In this document: one piece after another, positions 28,613-37,360 of the stretch | Position numbering within the stretch: the first letter of the stretch is position 1 | Layout: each line of letters opens with the position of its first letter | Assembly (NCBI GenBank): GCA_937973635.1 | Contig: CALJJZ010000045.1 | Coordinates: forward strand, 1 to 64,000 | Length of the DNA stretch: 64,000 bases | Source of the DNA: an uncultured Bacillota bacterium | GTDB lineage: Bacteria; Bacillota; Dethiobacteria; DTU022; UBA8154 | Reading direction: 5' to 3' | Made by a program: the position numbers and the translations under genes | Notes under the pieces: generated by a model | What the model saw: only the letters and a program-made list of their open reading frames with translations | Database searches by the model: none | What the model was told of the DNA's origin: nothing

Positions 28613-29344
28613 ATGCTGATTGATCTGATCACAGCTTTCCCCGGCAGTTTTAGCGGTATTTTCGGGGAGAGTATGCTCAGGCGGGCCCAGGAAAAAGGGC
28701 TGTTGCAGCTCAGAATTACGGACCTGCGTGATTTTAGCAGAGACAAACACCGCCGTGTTGACGACGCTCCTTACGGTGGGGGGGCCGGTATGGTTATGCG
28801 GGCTGAACCCTTTTTCCTGGCTGTTGAAGCACTGGCGGTAGCCAAGGATGATCCGGGGACAAGGATAATCCTCCTTTCTCCGGGAGGGAAGATTTTCAAT
28901 CAAAGAAAAGCGCAAGAACTGAGCACCCTCAACCACCTGGTATTGCTTTGCGGGCATTATGAAGGGATCGACGAACGTGTAGCTCTCTACCTGGCCCAGG
29001 AACGTATTTCCATAGGTGATTATGTGCTTACGGGGGGGGAGATCGCGGCCATGGTGATAGTAGATGCCGTCACGCGCCTGCTCCCCGGCCTCTTAAGCGG
29101 TCCTTCCCTGGAGGAGGAGTCCTTTACCGACGGTATGCTGGAATATCCCCAGTACACACGCCCCTATAATTTCAGAGGCATGCTGGTTCCGGACGTCCTC
29201 CTTTCTGGCAACCACGCCGAGATTAAAAAGTGGCGGCGCCGGCAAGCCCTGGAGCAGACAAAGCTCTACAGGCCGGATTTAGTTAACGGCAGGGGGAATA
29301 CCCCACTGGCGAAGGAAAATAATTTGGGCCGGTCTGAAGAATGA
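28613..29344 (+). CDS. trmD: tRNA (guanine37-N1)-methyltransferase
   Basis: SPOUT-class enzyme methylating G37 of tRNAs to prevent frameshifting. Start ATG 28613 gives [13 protein letters not shown], aligned with the family N-terminus; GTG 28604 is possible. Motifs: [16 protein letters not shown] (substrate), [13 protein letters not shown] and [12 protein letters not shown] (knot, AdoMet site), [18 protein letters not shown] at the C-terminus. Length 243. Between rimM and rplS as in most bacteria. Confidence 0.95.
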   Translation: MLIDLITAFPGSFSGIFGESMLRRAQEKGLLQLRITDLRDFSRDKHRRVDDAPYGGGAGMVMRAEPFFLAVEALAVAKDDPGTRIILLSPGGKIFNQRKAQELSTLNHLVLLCGHYEGIDERVALYLAQERISIGDYVLTGGEIAAMVIVDAVTRLLPGLLSGPSLEEESFTDGMLEYPQYTRPYNFRGMLVPDVLLSGNHAEIKKWRRRQALEQTKLYRPDLVNGRGNTPLAKENNLGRSEE

Positions 29345-29419
29345 TGCCTGCATTGTTTTCTCTGTAAATATAATGTATGGCGGGCGGTTTTGGCCGTTTG
29401 CAAGCTGAAAGGAGTAAGA

Positions 29420-29764
29420 ATGATGAACCTGATCAAGAGCGTAGAAAAAGATTACCTGAAGGAACAAATAACAGATTTTGCTCCCGGTGATACGGTACGT
29501 ATTCACTTCAAAGTTATTGAAGGGAACAGGGAAAGGATTCAGATTTTTGAAGGGATTGTAATCAAACGCCGGGGTAGCGGACTAGGCGAAAGCTTTACTG
29601 TGCGGCGCGTCTCTTACGGTGTAGGTGTGGAGCGCACATTTCCCCTCCATTCCCCCAAGATAGAAAAAATCGAAGTCGTACGTAAAGGCTCAGTAAGGAG
29701 AGCCAAGCTTTATTATCTGCGTAAGCTAAAAGGGAAAGCGGCCCGGATTAAGGAAGCACGCTAA
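29420..29764 (+). CDS. rplS: 50S ribosomal protein L19
   Basis: Large-subunit protein at the 30S-50S interface, 114 residues. Typical sequences are [33 protein letters not shown] and a basic C-terminus [21 protein letters not shown] 29420 (or the next codon 29423) has AAAGGAG at 5-8 bases, which decides against the open frame extending to 29390. Confidence 0.96.
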   Translation: MMNLIKSVEKDYLKEQITDFAPGDTVRIHFKVIEGNRERIQIFEGIVIKRRGSGLGESFTVRRVSYGVGVERTFPLHSPKIEKIEVVRKGSVRRAKLYYLRKLKGKAARIKEAR

Positions 29765-29795
29765 GAATATAACTTAAGGACTGGGGACTGCGTTA

Positions 29796-30371
29796 ATGCA
29801 TGATCAGGCGGGGAAAGAAGAAAAAGAGCAGCATGAAAGCAACGAATTAAAGGAATGGCTAAAATCCATTGCCCTGGCAGTTGTCATTGCCCTGGTAATA
29901 CGTTTCTTTTTCTTCGAAACCTTTCTTGTGGAGGGTACTTCTATGTACCCTACGCTCAAGCACCATGAAAGGTTAATCGTAAATAAAATTGTCTATAATT
30001 TCAAGGAGCCGGAACAGGGTGATATTGTTGTCTTTAATTATGCGCCCCGCCGTGATTTTATAAAAAGGATTGTAGCTTTTGACGGTGATGAGGTTGAAAT
30101 CCGGGAAGGGCGGCTTTATGTTAACAAAAAATTAATAGTGGAGCCATATATCCGCAACCAGGCGATGCATGATTACGGTCCGGTAATCGTGCCGGAGGGG
30201 CATGTCTTTGTGCTCGGGGATAACCGGGTTAACAGCATGGACAGTCGTGATCCGGCGGTGGGACCTATAGCTCTGGAAAAAATTAAAGGGAAAGCCATGC
30301 TTGTTTTTTGGCCTCTTACCAACGCCGGACTTTTAAATAATTCGGCAAAAGATATGCTTCTGAACAGGTGA
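29796..30371 (+). CDS. lepB: Signal peptidase I
   Basis: Membrane serine protease that removes signal peptides from exported proteins. One N-terminal membrane segment (about 25-42) is followed by the catalytic Ser49 in VEGTSMYPTL and Lys90 in RRDFIKRIVAFDGDEVE; GDNRVNSMDSRDPAVGPI is box E. Length 191 is typical of Gram-positive SipS-type enzymes with a single anchor. Next to rplS and rbgA as in many Clostridia. Confidence 0.95.
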   Translation: MHDQAGKEEKEQHESNELKEWLKSIALAVVIALVIRFFFFETFLVEGTSMYPTLKHHERLIVNKIVYNFKEPEQGDIVVFNYAPRRDFIKRIVAFDGDEVEIREGRLYVNKKLIVEPYIRNQAMHDYGPVIVPEGHVFVLGDNRVNSMDSRDPAVGPIALEKIKGKAMLVFWPLTNAGLLNNSAKDMLLNR

Positions 30372-30376
30372 ATTGG

Positions 30377-31261
30377 ATGCAAAGCCGGGGAACAACAGCT
30401 GTTTTTTTCCAGGAAGAAAAGAAACTGGTGCAGATCCTTAAGCATGTGGATATGGTGCTGGAAGTGCTGGATGCCAGACTGCCCCTTAGCAGCAGAAACA
30501 GCCGCCTCGCCGGGCTGTTTGCAGCGAAGGGCGTTATTATCATGAACAAGGCTGATCTGGCTGAAAAGAAGATTACGGGCCGCTGGCTCGATTTTTTTTA
30601 TCAAGAGGGTTATACGGCCGTTCCTTTTACGGTCAAAAGCCCCGCTGCCCTCAAAGAGCTGGAAAAAAAACTTTTACAGAGAAAACGCAGCGGGTTAAAA
30701 TTTCAGCGGCCCTTGCGGCTGATGGTGGCAGGAATTCCCAATGTGGGCAAATCATCCCTTATCAATTGCCTGGCCGGCAGATTTGCTCTGCGAACAGGTG
30801 CGCGCCCCGGTATTACCCGCGGCCCCCAATGGATTCGCTTGCGTGCCGGTTGGGAGATGCTCGATACCCCGGGCCTGCTGCCTCCATATCTTAGGAGTAA
30901 GAGCAGTAAACTGCCTCTGGCTTTAATCGGGGCCCTGGAAAAAGACCTGCCCGATGCCGTGGAGGTGGCTCGTTTTTTGCTTTCCCGAATTGTTGCCAGG
31001 GAGGCTCTGTATAAACGCTTTCTAAACTACTATCTGGGTAAGAGCCTGTTAATGCCGGACTACGATGCCATACTGCAACAGCTTGGCAGGGCGCGCGGTT
31101 GCCTGGGGCCGGGCGGCGTGGTTAACCTTGACAAAGCGGCAAACCTGTTAATAAATGATTTTCGCCGGGGTGCTTTGGGGCGGATAAGCCTGGAAGAGCC
31201 GGCAATGGCGGCAGAAGCGTCAGGGTGTGACCATGAAGAAAAGGGAGAAGATGAAAACTAA
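30377..31261 (+). CDS. rbgA: Ribosome biogenesis GTPase RbgA (YlqF)
   Basis: Circularly permuted GTPase needed for late 50S assembly. Order of motifs is G4 (MNKAD) before G1 (AGIPNVGKSSL) and G3 (DTPGLL), as expected for the permuted class. The C-terminal helical domain follows. ATG 30377 is chosen since AGGTG lies 6 bases upstream; GTG 30368 overlaps the lepB stop by 4 bases and is an alternative. The usual N-terminal PGHM segment is not recognisable, a mild divergence. Confidence 0.92.
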   Translation: MQSRGTTAVFFQEEKKLVQILKHVDMVLEVLDARLPLSSRNSRLAGLFAAKGVIIMNKADLAEKKITGRWLDFFYQEGYTAVPFTVKSPAALKELEKKLLQRKRSGLKFQRPLRLMVAGIPNVGKSSLINCLAGRFALRTGARPGITRGPQWIRLRAGWEMLDTPGLLPPYLRSKSSKLPLALIGALEKDLPDAVEVARFLLSRIVAREALYKRFLNYYLGKSLLMPDYDAILQQLGRARGCLGPGGVVNLDKAANLLINDFRRGALGRISLEEPAMAAEASGCDHEEKGEDEN

Positions 31262-32102
31262 AAAGACGGAAAACTTTCCGGGCAAATTTGATCCCGCTGT
31301 CCTAAGTGTGGGAGAAATAAGAGAAATACTTTCCCGCTGTTCTTCTTTGGGCGGCAGAGAGCTGGAGCTGCTGCAAAGGGACCCCCGCAAAGGTGTGCAG
31401 GACCTGCTAAAGAGGTGGTTAAAGCACGTCAGGGTAGAAACCGCAGAACAGGAGCGCCTGCATAAAATGAGCTTGCGGGAAAAAGAACTGCAGGAAAAGG
31501 GGTATGCTTTCGTTGCCGGGGTTGATGAGGCGGGGCGGGGGCCGCTGGCCGGTCCCGTAGTAGCTGCTGCGGTAATCCTGGACTGGCGCAAGGTATCGCT
31601 CTGGCGGGAGCTGGATGATTCCAAAAAACTGAGTATAACGGTGCGGGAAAGGCTTTTCACCATGCTGGCTGCCGAAGCTGAGGCCATTGCCGTGGGCGTT
31701 GTGGATCATGCCCTCATCGACCGCATGAATATCCATCGTGCCTCCCTGGAGGCCATGCGCCTGGCTGTGCGGCAACTCCATCCCCAGCCCGACTACCTGT
31801 TATGCGATGGCTTTACCATTCCCGGAGTGGAAATCCCCCAGGAAGGGATTAAGGGGGGAGACGGCTCCTGTCTGTGTATTGCTGCGGCATCAATTGTGGC
31901 CAAAGTAATAAGGGATCGGGCCATGAATGGTTTTGCCGCCCTTTATCCCGGCTATGGTTTTGAACGACACAAAGGTTATGGCACATCTCTGCACTATGCG
32001 CTGTTAGAGCTGTTGGGTCCGTCACCGCTGCACCGGCGCAGTTTCAGCCGGGGCTGGTTCAAGCAGCCGGTCTCTCCCGAACAGGAGTGTCCGGATGGCT
32101 GA
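31233..32102 (+). CDS. rnhB: Ribonuclease HII
   Basis: Removes ribonucleotides from DNA-RNA hybrids and misincorporated ribonucleotides. VAGVDEAGRGPLAGPV supplies the first catalytic Asp-Glu pair, DDSKKL and the later DYLLCDG the others. An N-terminal extension of roughly 80 residues precedes the catalytic core, as in Bacillus RNase HII, which uses it for substrate binding. The gene overlaps rbgA by about 29 bases; ATG 31233 follows AGGGTG, ATG 31251 is also possible. Confidence 0.93.
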   Translation: MKKREKMKTKKTENFPGKFDPAVLSVGEIREILSRCSSLGGRELELLQRDPRKGVQDLLKRWLKHVRVETAEQERLHKMSLREKELQEKGYAFVAGVDEAGRGPLAGPVVAAAVILDWRKVSLWRELDDSKKLSITVRERLFTMLAAEAEAIAVGVVDHALIDRMNIHRASLEAMRLAVRQLHPQPDYLLCDGFTIPGVEIPQEGIKGGDGSCLCIAAASIVAKVIRDRAMNGFAALYPGYGFERHKGYGTSLHYALLELLGPSPLHRRSFSRGWFKQPVSPEQECPDG

Positions 32103-32478
32103 GATAGAGAAGGGGAAAAAATATAAACAGCTACTGGGAGCAAAGGGAGAAGCAGCAGCAGCCCGATATCTAAGGCAGCACGGTTACCGTATTGTGGAAC
32201 GGAACTTTCGCTGTGCCCTTGGCGAGCTTGATCTCATCGCTTATAAAGGAGATACCCTTGTTTTTGTGGAGGTGCGTACCAACAGCCCGGCGTTTGCCGG
32301 TATGGCCGAAGCCTCCATCGGCTGGCGCAAACAGCGCAAGCTGCGCCAGCTGGCAACATACTACCTTAAACTGAAAGGACTCCTGGAACATCCCTGCCGC
32401 TTTGATGTGGTAATCGTTCTTTTTGACGAAGAGAGGCCCCAATCCTGCGAGGTCAGGATCATCGACAACGCGTTTTAA
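32095..32478 (+). CDS. YraN family (UPF0102) endonuclease-like protein
   Basis: Protein of 127 residues with the restriction-endonuclease-like pattern GEAAAARYLRQHGYRIVERNF ... GELDLIA ... LVFVEVRT; the family has Lys where Arg is found in the last motif here. No confirmed function; commonly next to rnhB. Its start overlaps rnhB by 8 bases, so it is co-translated. The gene ends 2 bases from the stop of the convergent ADP-forming synthetase gene and no terminator is visible between them. Confidence 0.85.
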   Translation: MAEIEKGKKYKQLLGAKGEAAAARYLRQHGYRIVERNFRCALGELDLIAYKGDTLVFVEVRTNSPAFAGMAEASIGWRKQRKLRQLATYYLKLKGLLEHPCRFDVVIVLFDEERPQSCEVRIIDNAF

Positions 32479-32480
32479 AT

Positions 32481-33170
32481 TTATTCAAGGATTATCCTGG
32501 CGTCGGCGGCAACGGCTCCCCCGGCACCGGCAATAAGAGGGTTTATATCCAGCTCGCTGATTTGAGGGTTTTTTTCCACAAGGTGGGCCAGTTTGACGAT
32601 TATATCCACCAGCAGATCTTGCTGAACCGGCTGTCTGCCCCTTACGCCATCCAACAAAGCTTTGCCCCTGATCTCCCCCAGCATCTTCCGGGCATCATCT
32701 TTGCTTAAAGGGATGAGACGGAAGGAAACGTCCTTGAGCACCTCTACGAAAATCCCCCCCAGCCCGAACATCATAAGAGGGCCAAACTGGGGGTCACGGC
32801 TTATACCGAGGACTATTTCCACGCCTTCACCTGCCATTTTTTGCACCGTTACCCTTTTATGCTTAAGGCGAGGGTACCTGGCTGTAACCGCTGTTAAAAT
32901 CTGTTGATAGGCCTCTTCCACTTCTGCTTCGCTGGAGAGGTTTAGCCAAACCCCGCCCACATCTGTTTTATGCACAATTTCCGGGCTGCAGACCTTAAGG
33001 ACCACCGGAAAACCCAGGCGGCGTGCGGCATTTAACGCTTCTTCCCGTGAGGACGCCAGGACTGTCTCCACCACGGGTATACCTGCTGCCTTCAGCACTT
33101 CTTTCGCTTCAAATTCGGTAAGGACTTTTCGCCCCTCTCTCTTTGCCTCTGCCAAAATAGTCGTTATCAT
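32481..33170 (-). CDS. ADP-forming acyl-CoA synthetase, beta (ATP-grasp) subunit
   Basis: Nucleotide-binding half of an NDP-forming acetate-CoA ligase, which conserves the energy of an acyl-CoA as ATP. The ATP-grasp fold is indicated by LKVCSPEIVHKTDVGGVWLNL, VQKMAGEGVEIVLGISRDPQFGPLMMFGLGGI and LDINPLI near the C-terminus. At 229 residues it is the separate small subunit, as in archaeal ACD and some anaerobes. It overlaps the alpha gene by 4 bases (ATGA), so both are translated together. Confidence 0.88.
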   Translation of the reverse strand: MITTILAEAKREGRKVLTEFEAKEVLKAAGIPVVETVLASSREEALNAARRLGFPVVLKVCSPEIVHKTDVGGVWLNLSSEAEVEEAYQQILTAVTARYPRLKHKRVTVQKMAGEGVEIVLGISRDPQFGPLMMFGLGGIFVEVLKDVSFRLIPLSKDDARKMLGEIRGKALLDGVRGRQPVQQDLLVDIIVKLAHLVEKNPQISELDINPLIAGAGGAVAADARIILE

Positions 33171-34630
33171 GGAAGCTCCCTTGCCCTTTCCTGGTATCTG
33201 TAATAATCAATCAGCTTGTTGATCGCTGTGGCGGCGCGCCCGGGGCTTGAGAACACAGGGATGCCCGCTGTGGTTAACTGCTGCCTCAGGCGAAAGAGGG
33301 ACTGCCAGCGCCAATTTTCCAGGTGACGTGCCTCCAGTTCGGGGGTATTCATAACGGCAACTACAGGTTTTAACCGTTTCCTCCTGATGGCTATCCCCCC
33401 GCGTACTTCTTCCCGGATAAACGCTGTCCACATCCTGCCGGGGAAAAGTGAGTCTTCGGAAGCGTTGATGCTCAGCAGGTCGAAAGCCGGTGAAGCAGCC
33501 ATACATTGGAGCAGCTCACTAGCTTTAACATTAATGCCGGCCAGAATGGAAGCATCGACCGGGTTGCCCAGCCAGCCTGTAATGCCGGGGGCCCGCCCTT
33601 CCAAGAAGGCTAAAACCTCCCGGGGCAAGGCAATAAGTTCAAGTCCCGCTTCTTCATATTCATCGGAGGCAAGGACGCTTTTCCCGCCGCCGCCCCCGAT
33701 CATACCTACTCGCTTGCCGGTAAGGGGGGGTAAGAAATAAAAAGCTACAGCCAGATCCAGCAGTTCATTTAAGTTGCTTGCCTGGATGGCCCTGGCCTGG
33801 CGGAGCATTACTCGCCAGGTATCGATGGAACCGGCCATAGAAGCGGTATGGGAGGCCACAGTTTTTTGCCCGGCTTTGCTCCTCCCCCCTTTTAAAATAA
33901 CAACGGGCTTTATTTTGGTCGCCTCCCGCAGAGCTTGATACAGCCCGCGCCCATCTTTTGTGCCTTCAATATACATAAGAATTATTTTTGTTTTTTTATC
34001 CCAGAGCAGGTATTCCAGGAAATCTCTTTCATTAAGGTCGACGGCATTTCCATAGCTTACAACTTTGCTGAAACGGACCCCTCGCAAGGCAGCCAGCCTT
34101 ACAATTTCGCCGGCAAGCCCCCCGCTTTGCACTATGGCTCCCACGGGACCTGGTTCCATACACAGGTCATGGTTAAAGGTAAGGCGATGCTCTGGATTGT
34201 AAATACCCATGCAGTTGGGGCCGATTAAACGTATACCCAGTTTTTTGGCCTTTTGCCCTATCTCCTCCTCAAGGCGGCGGGCATTGGCGTCTCCCGTTTC
34301 GCTTAATTTTGCCGTAAAAAGGTGGACTGCCCTGACCCCTTTTTCTGCGCATTGTTCCAGCAATTCCTTTACTTGTCCGGCATTTATGCAGCTAATCACA
34401 TAATCGACCTTCCCGGGAACCCTGGTCAGGGATGGATAGACGGGCAAACCGAGGATCTGCTTTCTTTGAGGGTTAACGGGATAGAGGGGACCACTATAAC
34501 CTGCATCTTTCAGGAAACGGAGGTACTGGTAACCGTTTGCTTTTTTATCAGCTGAAGCGCCAACCACGGCGATGGAGCGGGGGCAGAAAATCCGCTCCAT
34601 TGTTTCCGCCCAATCTTTTGTAATGGTCAC
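33167..34630 (-). CDS. ADP-forming acyl-CoA synthetase, alpha (CoA-binding) subunit
   Basis: Partner of the preceding subunit, 487 residues: CoA-binding Rossmann domain (IAVVGASADKKANGYQYL), then succinyl-CoA-ligase-like domains. The phosphorylated histidine is probably the one in TVASHTASMAGS. GPNCMGIYNP and GRAPGITGWLGNPVD are family hallmarks. Start GTG 34630 is preceded on the minus strand by GAGGAGG at 7 bases. Substrate may be acetate, or an aryl/branched acid; not decidable here. A 10-base direct repeat lies just upstream. Confidence 0.88.
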   Translation of the reverse strand: MTITKDWAETMERIFCPRSIAVVGASADKKANGYQYLRFLKDAGYSGPLYPVNPQRKQILGLPVYPSLTRVPGKVDYVISCINAGQVKELLEQCAEKGVRAVHLFTAKLSETGDANARRLEEEIGQKAKKLGIRLIGPNCMGIYNPEHRLTFNHDLCMEPGPVGAIVQSGGLAGEIVRLAALRGVRFSKVVSYGNAVDLNERDFLEYLLWDKKTKIILMYIEGTKDGRGLYQALREATKIKPVVILKGGRSKAGQKTVASHTASMAGSIDTWRVMLRQARAIQASNLNELLDLAVAFYFLPPLTGKRVGMIGGGGGKSVLASDEYEEAGLELIALPREVLAFLEGRAPGITGWLGNPVDASILAGINVKASELLQCMAASPAFDLLSINASEDSLFPGRMWTAFIREEVRGGIAIRRKRLKPVVAVMNTPELEARHLENWRWQSLFRLRQQLTTAGIPVFSSPGRAATAINKLIDYYRYQERARELP

Positions 34631-34660
34631 TTTGAGCCTCCTCTGTCGCCATTTATATTT

Positions 34661-34680
34661 AACTATACTTAACTATACTT
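34661..34680. repeat. Tandem 10-base repeat upstream of the ADP-forming synthetase
   Basis: AACTATACTT occurs twice in direct succession in the 64-base gap between the helicase stop and the synthetase start. On the minus strand each copy gives a TATAGT that could act as a -10 element, so it may be part of the promoter. Confidence 0.7.
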
Positions 34681-34694
34681 ACTTAGACGTAAAT

Positions 34695-36671
34695 TTATAT
34701 TTCCACTACTTCATAGCAGTGCAGGGGCAGCTCCGTAAGAAAGAGAGAAGGACCGCTGATATAGCGGTTCCAGCCCCGGTAATCTTCCTGGGTCGCTGTA
34801 AGGTAAAGATAATCTTTGGCCCGCGTCACGGCTACATAAAAAAGCCGCCTTTCTTCCTCCAGATTTTTCATGCCCATGGCCGAAGGGAAATGCCCTTCGT
34901 TCAGCCCTATCACAAAGACAGCTTTCCACTCCTTGCCCTTGGCGCTGTGAATGGTAGAAAGGGTTAAAAAATCCTGCTCCGGGTTTTCCTCCTTGACGCT
35001 GTCAAGAATCAGGGTCTCTTCCAGCAGCAGAGACTCCAGAAATTCCCCCAAGGATGCGCAGCGGGCCCCGTAAGCGGCAAGCCTTTCAATCCCCAGGCTT
35101 CTTTCCATAAAATCATCGGGATATTTTTGCTGTAAAATCCGGCCATATGAGCTTTGCATAATGATGGAAATAAGCTGGGGAACATCGTTTTTTTCAGCCT
35201 TGTGCAGATTGGCCAGGGTCCCGGTAAAGGTTTCCCATCCCTGGCGCCCCCGGGGAGGCGCTACCTTATTTCCCAGCGCCGCCTCCAGGGGGTTTGGATA
35301 TGCTCTCAATTTTTGCCAGGTTGCCTGAAAAGTAGCCGGACCAAGCCCTTCGTGCAGTGTCGCTACCCGTTGCCACGATAGTTCGTCTCTGGGGTTCTCC
35401 AAAATTTTCAGCCAAGCCAGGATATCTTTAATGTGGGCCCGTTGCAAAAACTTGAGGCCGCCGAAAGTAAGGTAAGGGATGTTCCGGTTGATCAGGGCGA
35501 GCTCAATATCCTGTGAAAGGTACGAACTACGGTAGAGGACGGCGATCTCCTGGAGCTTAAGGCCGTCGTTGTACAGCTCTTCCACCATCTGGGCCACAAA
35601 ACCGGCCTCTGTATAATTGTCCATAGAAATGTAGACACGGGGTTTCTCCCCGGAAGGGCGGACTGCAGTCAAATGCTTGGGGATCTGCACTTTGTTTTTG
35701 TTGATGGAACAGTTGGCCAGTTCAAGAATTTCAGGGACACTGCGGTAATTCTGGACGAGCTTGACAATAGTGCACCCTGGTTTCTTGCAGGGGAAACTGA
35801 GGATGTTGTCTATCTCTGCACAGCGAAAACCATAGATGGACTGGGCGTCGTCACCTACCAGGCAGGTTGAGCCTTTTTCTCCCAGCAAGAGGATAAGTCT
35901 GTCCTGGATATAATTGGTGTCCTGGAATTCATCCACCAGAATATGCTGGAACTGTTCCTGGTAGCGCTGCAATAAAGCAGGGTTTTCTAGGAGCAGCCTC
36001 AACCATACAACCAGGAGGTCATCGTAATCAAAGGCGTTGGCTGCCCTTTTTTTGTCCTCGTAATCTTCCTCCACCTGCTGGAATAGGGAGAGATAGGGCA
36101 CAAGTTCGGGCAACTGGGCCTTCACGTAGGTGCTGATATCCATGCCGGAGTTGCGGGCGGAGCTGATTATTTTGCCGAGGAGGCCGCGTTTGACGAACAG
36201 ATCCTGGTCTTTTTCTTTTAGTCCGCTTTTATAAGCAGCCAGGACAAGTTTGAGCATGGCCGCCCTGTCGTCTTCATCCAGAATGGTAAAGTTGGGGCTC
36301 CTCTCCACCAGGGGGGCGTGGCGCCGCAACATCCTGGCTCCGATACTGTGGAAGGTCCCCGCCCAGAGACCCCCGGGCAGGTAACCGGCGATCTCCCGGA
36401 CGCGTTTTTTCATCTCTTCGGCTGCTTTATTGGTAAAAGTTACCAGCATGATGCTGTGCGGAGGGACTTTTTCCTGGAGCAAGTTGGCCAGACGGTAGGT
36501 AAGGGCCCGTGTTTTCCCTGAACCTGGTCCTGCTATTCCCAGGATAGCATGGTGATGATGGGTGGCAAAAAATAGCTGTTCTGCGTTAAGTTCCCGCTGT
36601 AGCCGCTCTTGCCAGGCTAAGGTAGCTTTGTCCGGCCATGTGTTTGCCTGTTCTGCTCTATTGTTAATCAT
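34695..36671 (-). CDS. UvrD/PcrA-like superfamily 1 DNA helicase
   Basis: ATP-dependent 3'-5' helicase for repair or displacement of proteins from DNA. Motif I is GIAGPGSGKTRALTYRL, motif Ia TFTNKAAEEM, motif II ILVDEFQDTN, motif III LVGDDAQSIYGFR, motif V LSTIHSAKGKEW, motif VI LFYVAVTRAKDYLYL. Start ATG 36671 (658 residues) has GGCGGTGAT upstream; the open frame further upstream encodes an unlikely N-terminus. It is somewhat shorter than PcrA (about 730) because the C-terminal tail is missing, so it is better named UvrD-like. Confidence 0.9.
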   Translation of the reverse strand: MINNRAEQANTWPDKATLAWQERLQRELNAEQLFFATHHHHAILGIAGPGSGKTRALTYRLANLLQEKVPPHSIMLVTFTNKAAEEMKKRVREIAGYLPGGLWAGTFHSIGARMLRRHAPLVERSPNFTILDEDDRAAMLKLVLAAYKSGLKEKDQDLFVKRGLLGKIISSARNSGMDISTYVKAQLPELVPYLSLFQQVEEDYEDKKRAANAFDYDDLLVVWLRLLLENPALLQRYQEQFQHILVDEFQDTNYIQDRLILLLGEKGSTCLVGDDAQSIYGFRCAEIDNILSFPCKKPGCTIVKLVQNYRSVPEILELANCSINKNKVQIPKHLTAVRPSGEKPRVYISMDNYTEAGFVAQMVEELYNDGLKLQEIAVLYRSSYLSQDIELALINRNIPYLTFGGLKFLQRAHIKDILAWLKILENPRDELSWQRVATLHEGLGPATFQATWQKLRAYPNPLEAALGNKVAPPRGRQGWETFTGTLANLHKAEKNDVPQLISIIMQSSYGRILQQKYPDDFMERSLGIERLAAYGARCASLGEFLESLLLEETLILDSVKEENPEQDFLTLSTIHSAKGKEWKAVFVIGLNEGHFPSAMGMKNLEEERRLFYVAVTRAKDYLYLTATQEDYRGWNRYISGPSLFLTELPLHCYEVVEI

Positions 36672-36725
36672 TTTATCACCGCCCGGGTTATTCCTTTCTG
36701 GAGATCTCTTTTGCTGTTTTTTGCC

Positions 36726-36754
36726 TTGTCCTGTTTGCGCCCGGTATATATAAT
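36726..36754 (+). promoter_or_regulatory. Promoter between the helicase and the Rossmann-protein gene
   Basis: TTGTCC (36726-36731) and TATAAT (36749-36754), spacer 17 bases, directed to the gene at 36896, with a leader of about 135 bases. The divergent promoter for the helicase is not clear. Confidence 0.45.
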
Positions 36755-36895
36755 ATCTCTGCAGTTGATTTAAAGATATAGTTTTCTCCGGGGCAGCTGT
36801 AGGAGAAAAGGTTGCTTTTGCCAAATTCAACACTTGGGGGTCAAGATCCTTCTTTTAGTTTTGCCAGTCATTTTTTAACGCCGGAGGTGGCCTTT

Positions 36896-37360
36896 GTGCT
36901 TTATATCGGTGTAATTGGCGCAGGACGCTGTGATGCGGCCACAGGAGAGCTTGCCCGGGCCGTAGGGCGGGAGATTGCCAGGCGCGGCGCTGTTATGGTT
37001 TGCGGAGGGCTAAGCGGGGTTATGGAGGAAGCAAGTCGCGGTTGTAGGGAAAACGGCGGGGTGGTTATCGGGCTTTTGCCCGGCACGGAGCGGGCAAAAG
37101 CAAACCCCTACGTCAGCTATGCTCTGCCCACGGGGATGGGAGAGATGCGCAACTTTCTTGTAGTCCGCTGCAGCGACGTGCTCATTGCTGTAGCCGGAGA
37201 ATATGGAACCCTCTCAGAGATAGCCATTGCCCTTAAAGAGGGGAAACTTGTTATTGGGTTGCAACCATCTTTTGAAATCCCCGGCATGGAGATTGCTTCA
37301 TCTCCCCGGGAAGCAGTACAGCGGGCGGTAGAAGGAGGCTCAAAAGGCTTGCTCTCCTGA
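36896..37360 (+). CDS. TIGR00725-type nucleotide-binding (LOG-like) protein
   Basis: Rossmann-fold protein of 154 residues related to the lysine-decarboxylase-like/LOG superfamily. Motifs: YIGVIGAGRC at the N-terminus, CGGLSGVMEEASRGCRENGG, and GEYGTLSEIAIALKEGKLV, which parallels the GGxGTxxE nucleotide motif. Function unproven; related proteins hydrolyse nucleoside monophosphates. GTG 36896 is selected because GGAGG lies 8 bases before it. Its end overlaps the end of the convergent MBL gene by 21 bases. Confidence 0.8.
   Translation: MLYIGVIGAGRCDAATGELARAVGREIARRGAVMVCGGLSGVMEEASRGCRENGGVVIGLLPGTERAKANPYVSYALPTGMGEMRNFLVVRCSDVLIAVAGEYGTLSEIAIALKEGKLVIGLQPSFEIPGMEIASSPREAVQRAVEGGSKGLLS

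Noticed and set aside
29353-29374. Promoter-like TTGTTT and TATAAT before rplS
   Set aside because: The spacing is only 10 bases, which cannot serve sigma-A; the gene is co-transcribed with trmD.
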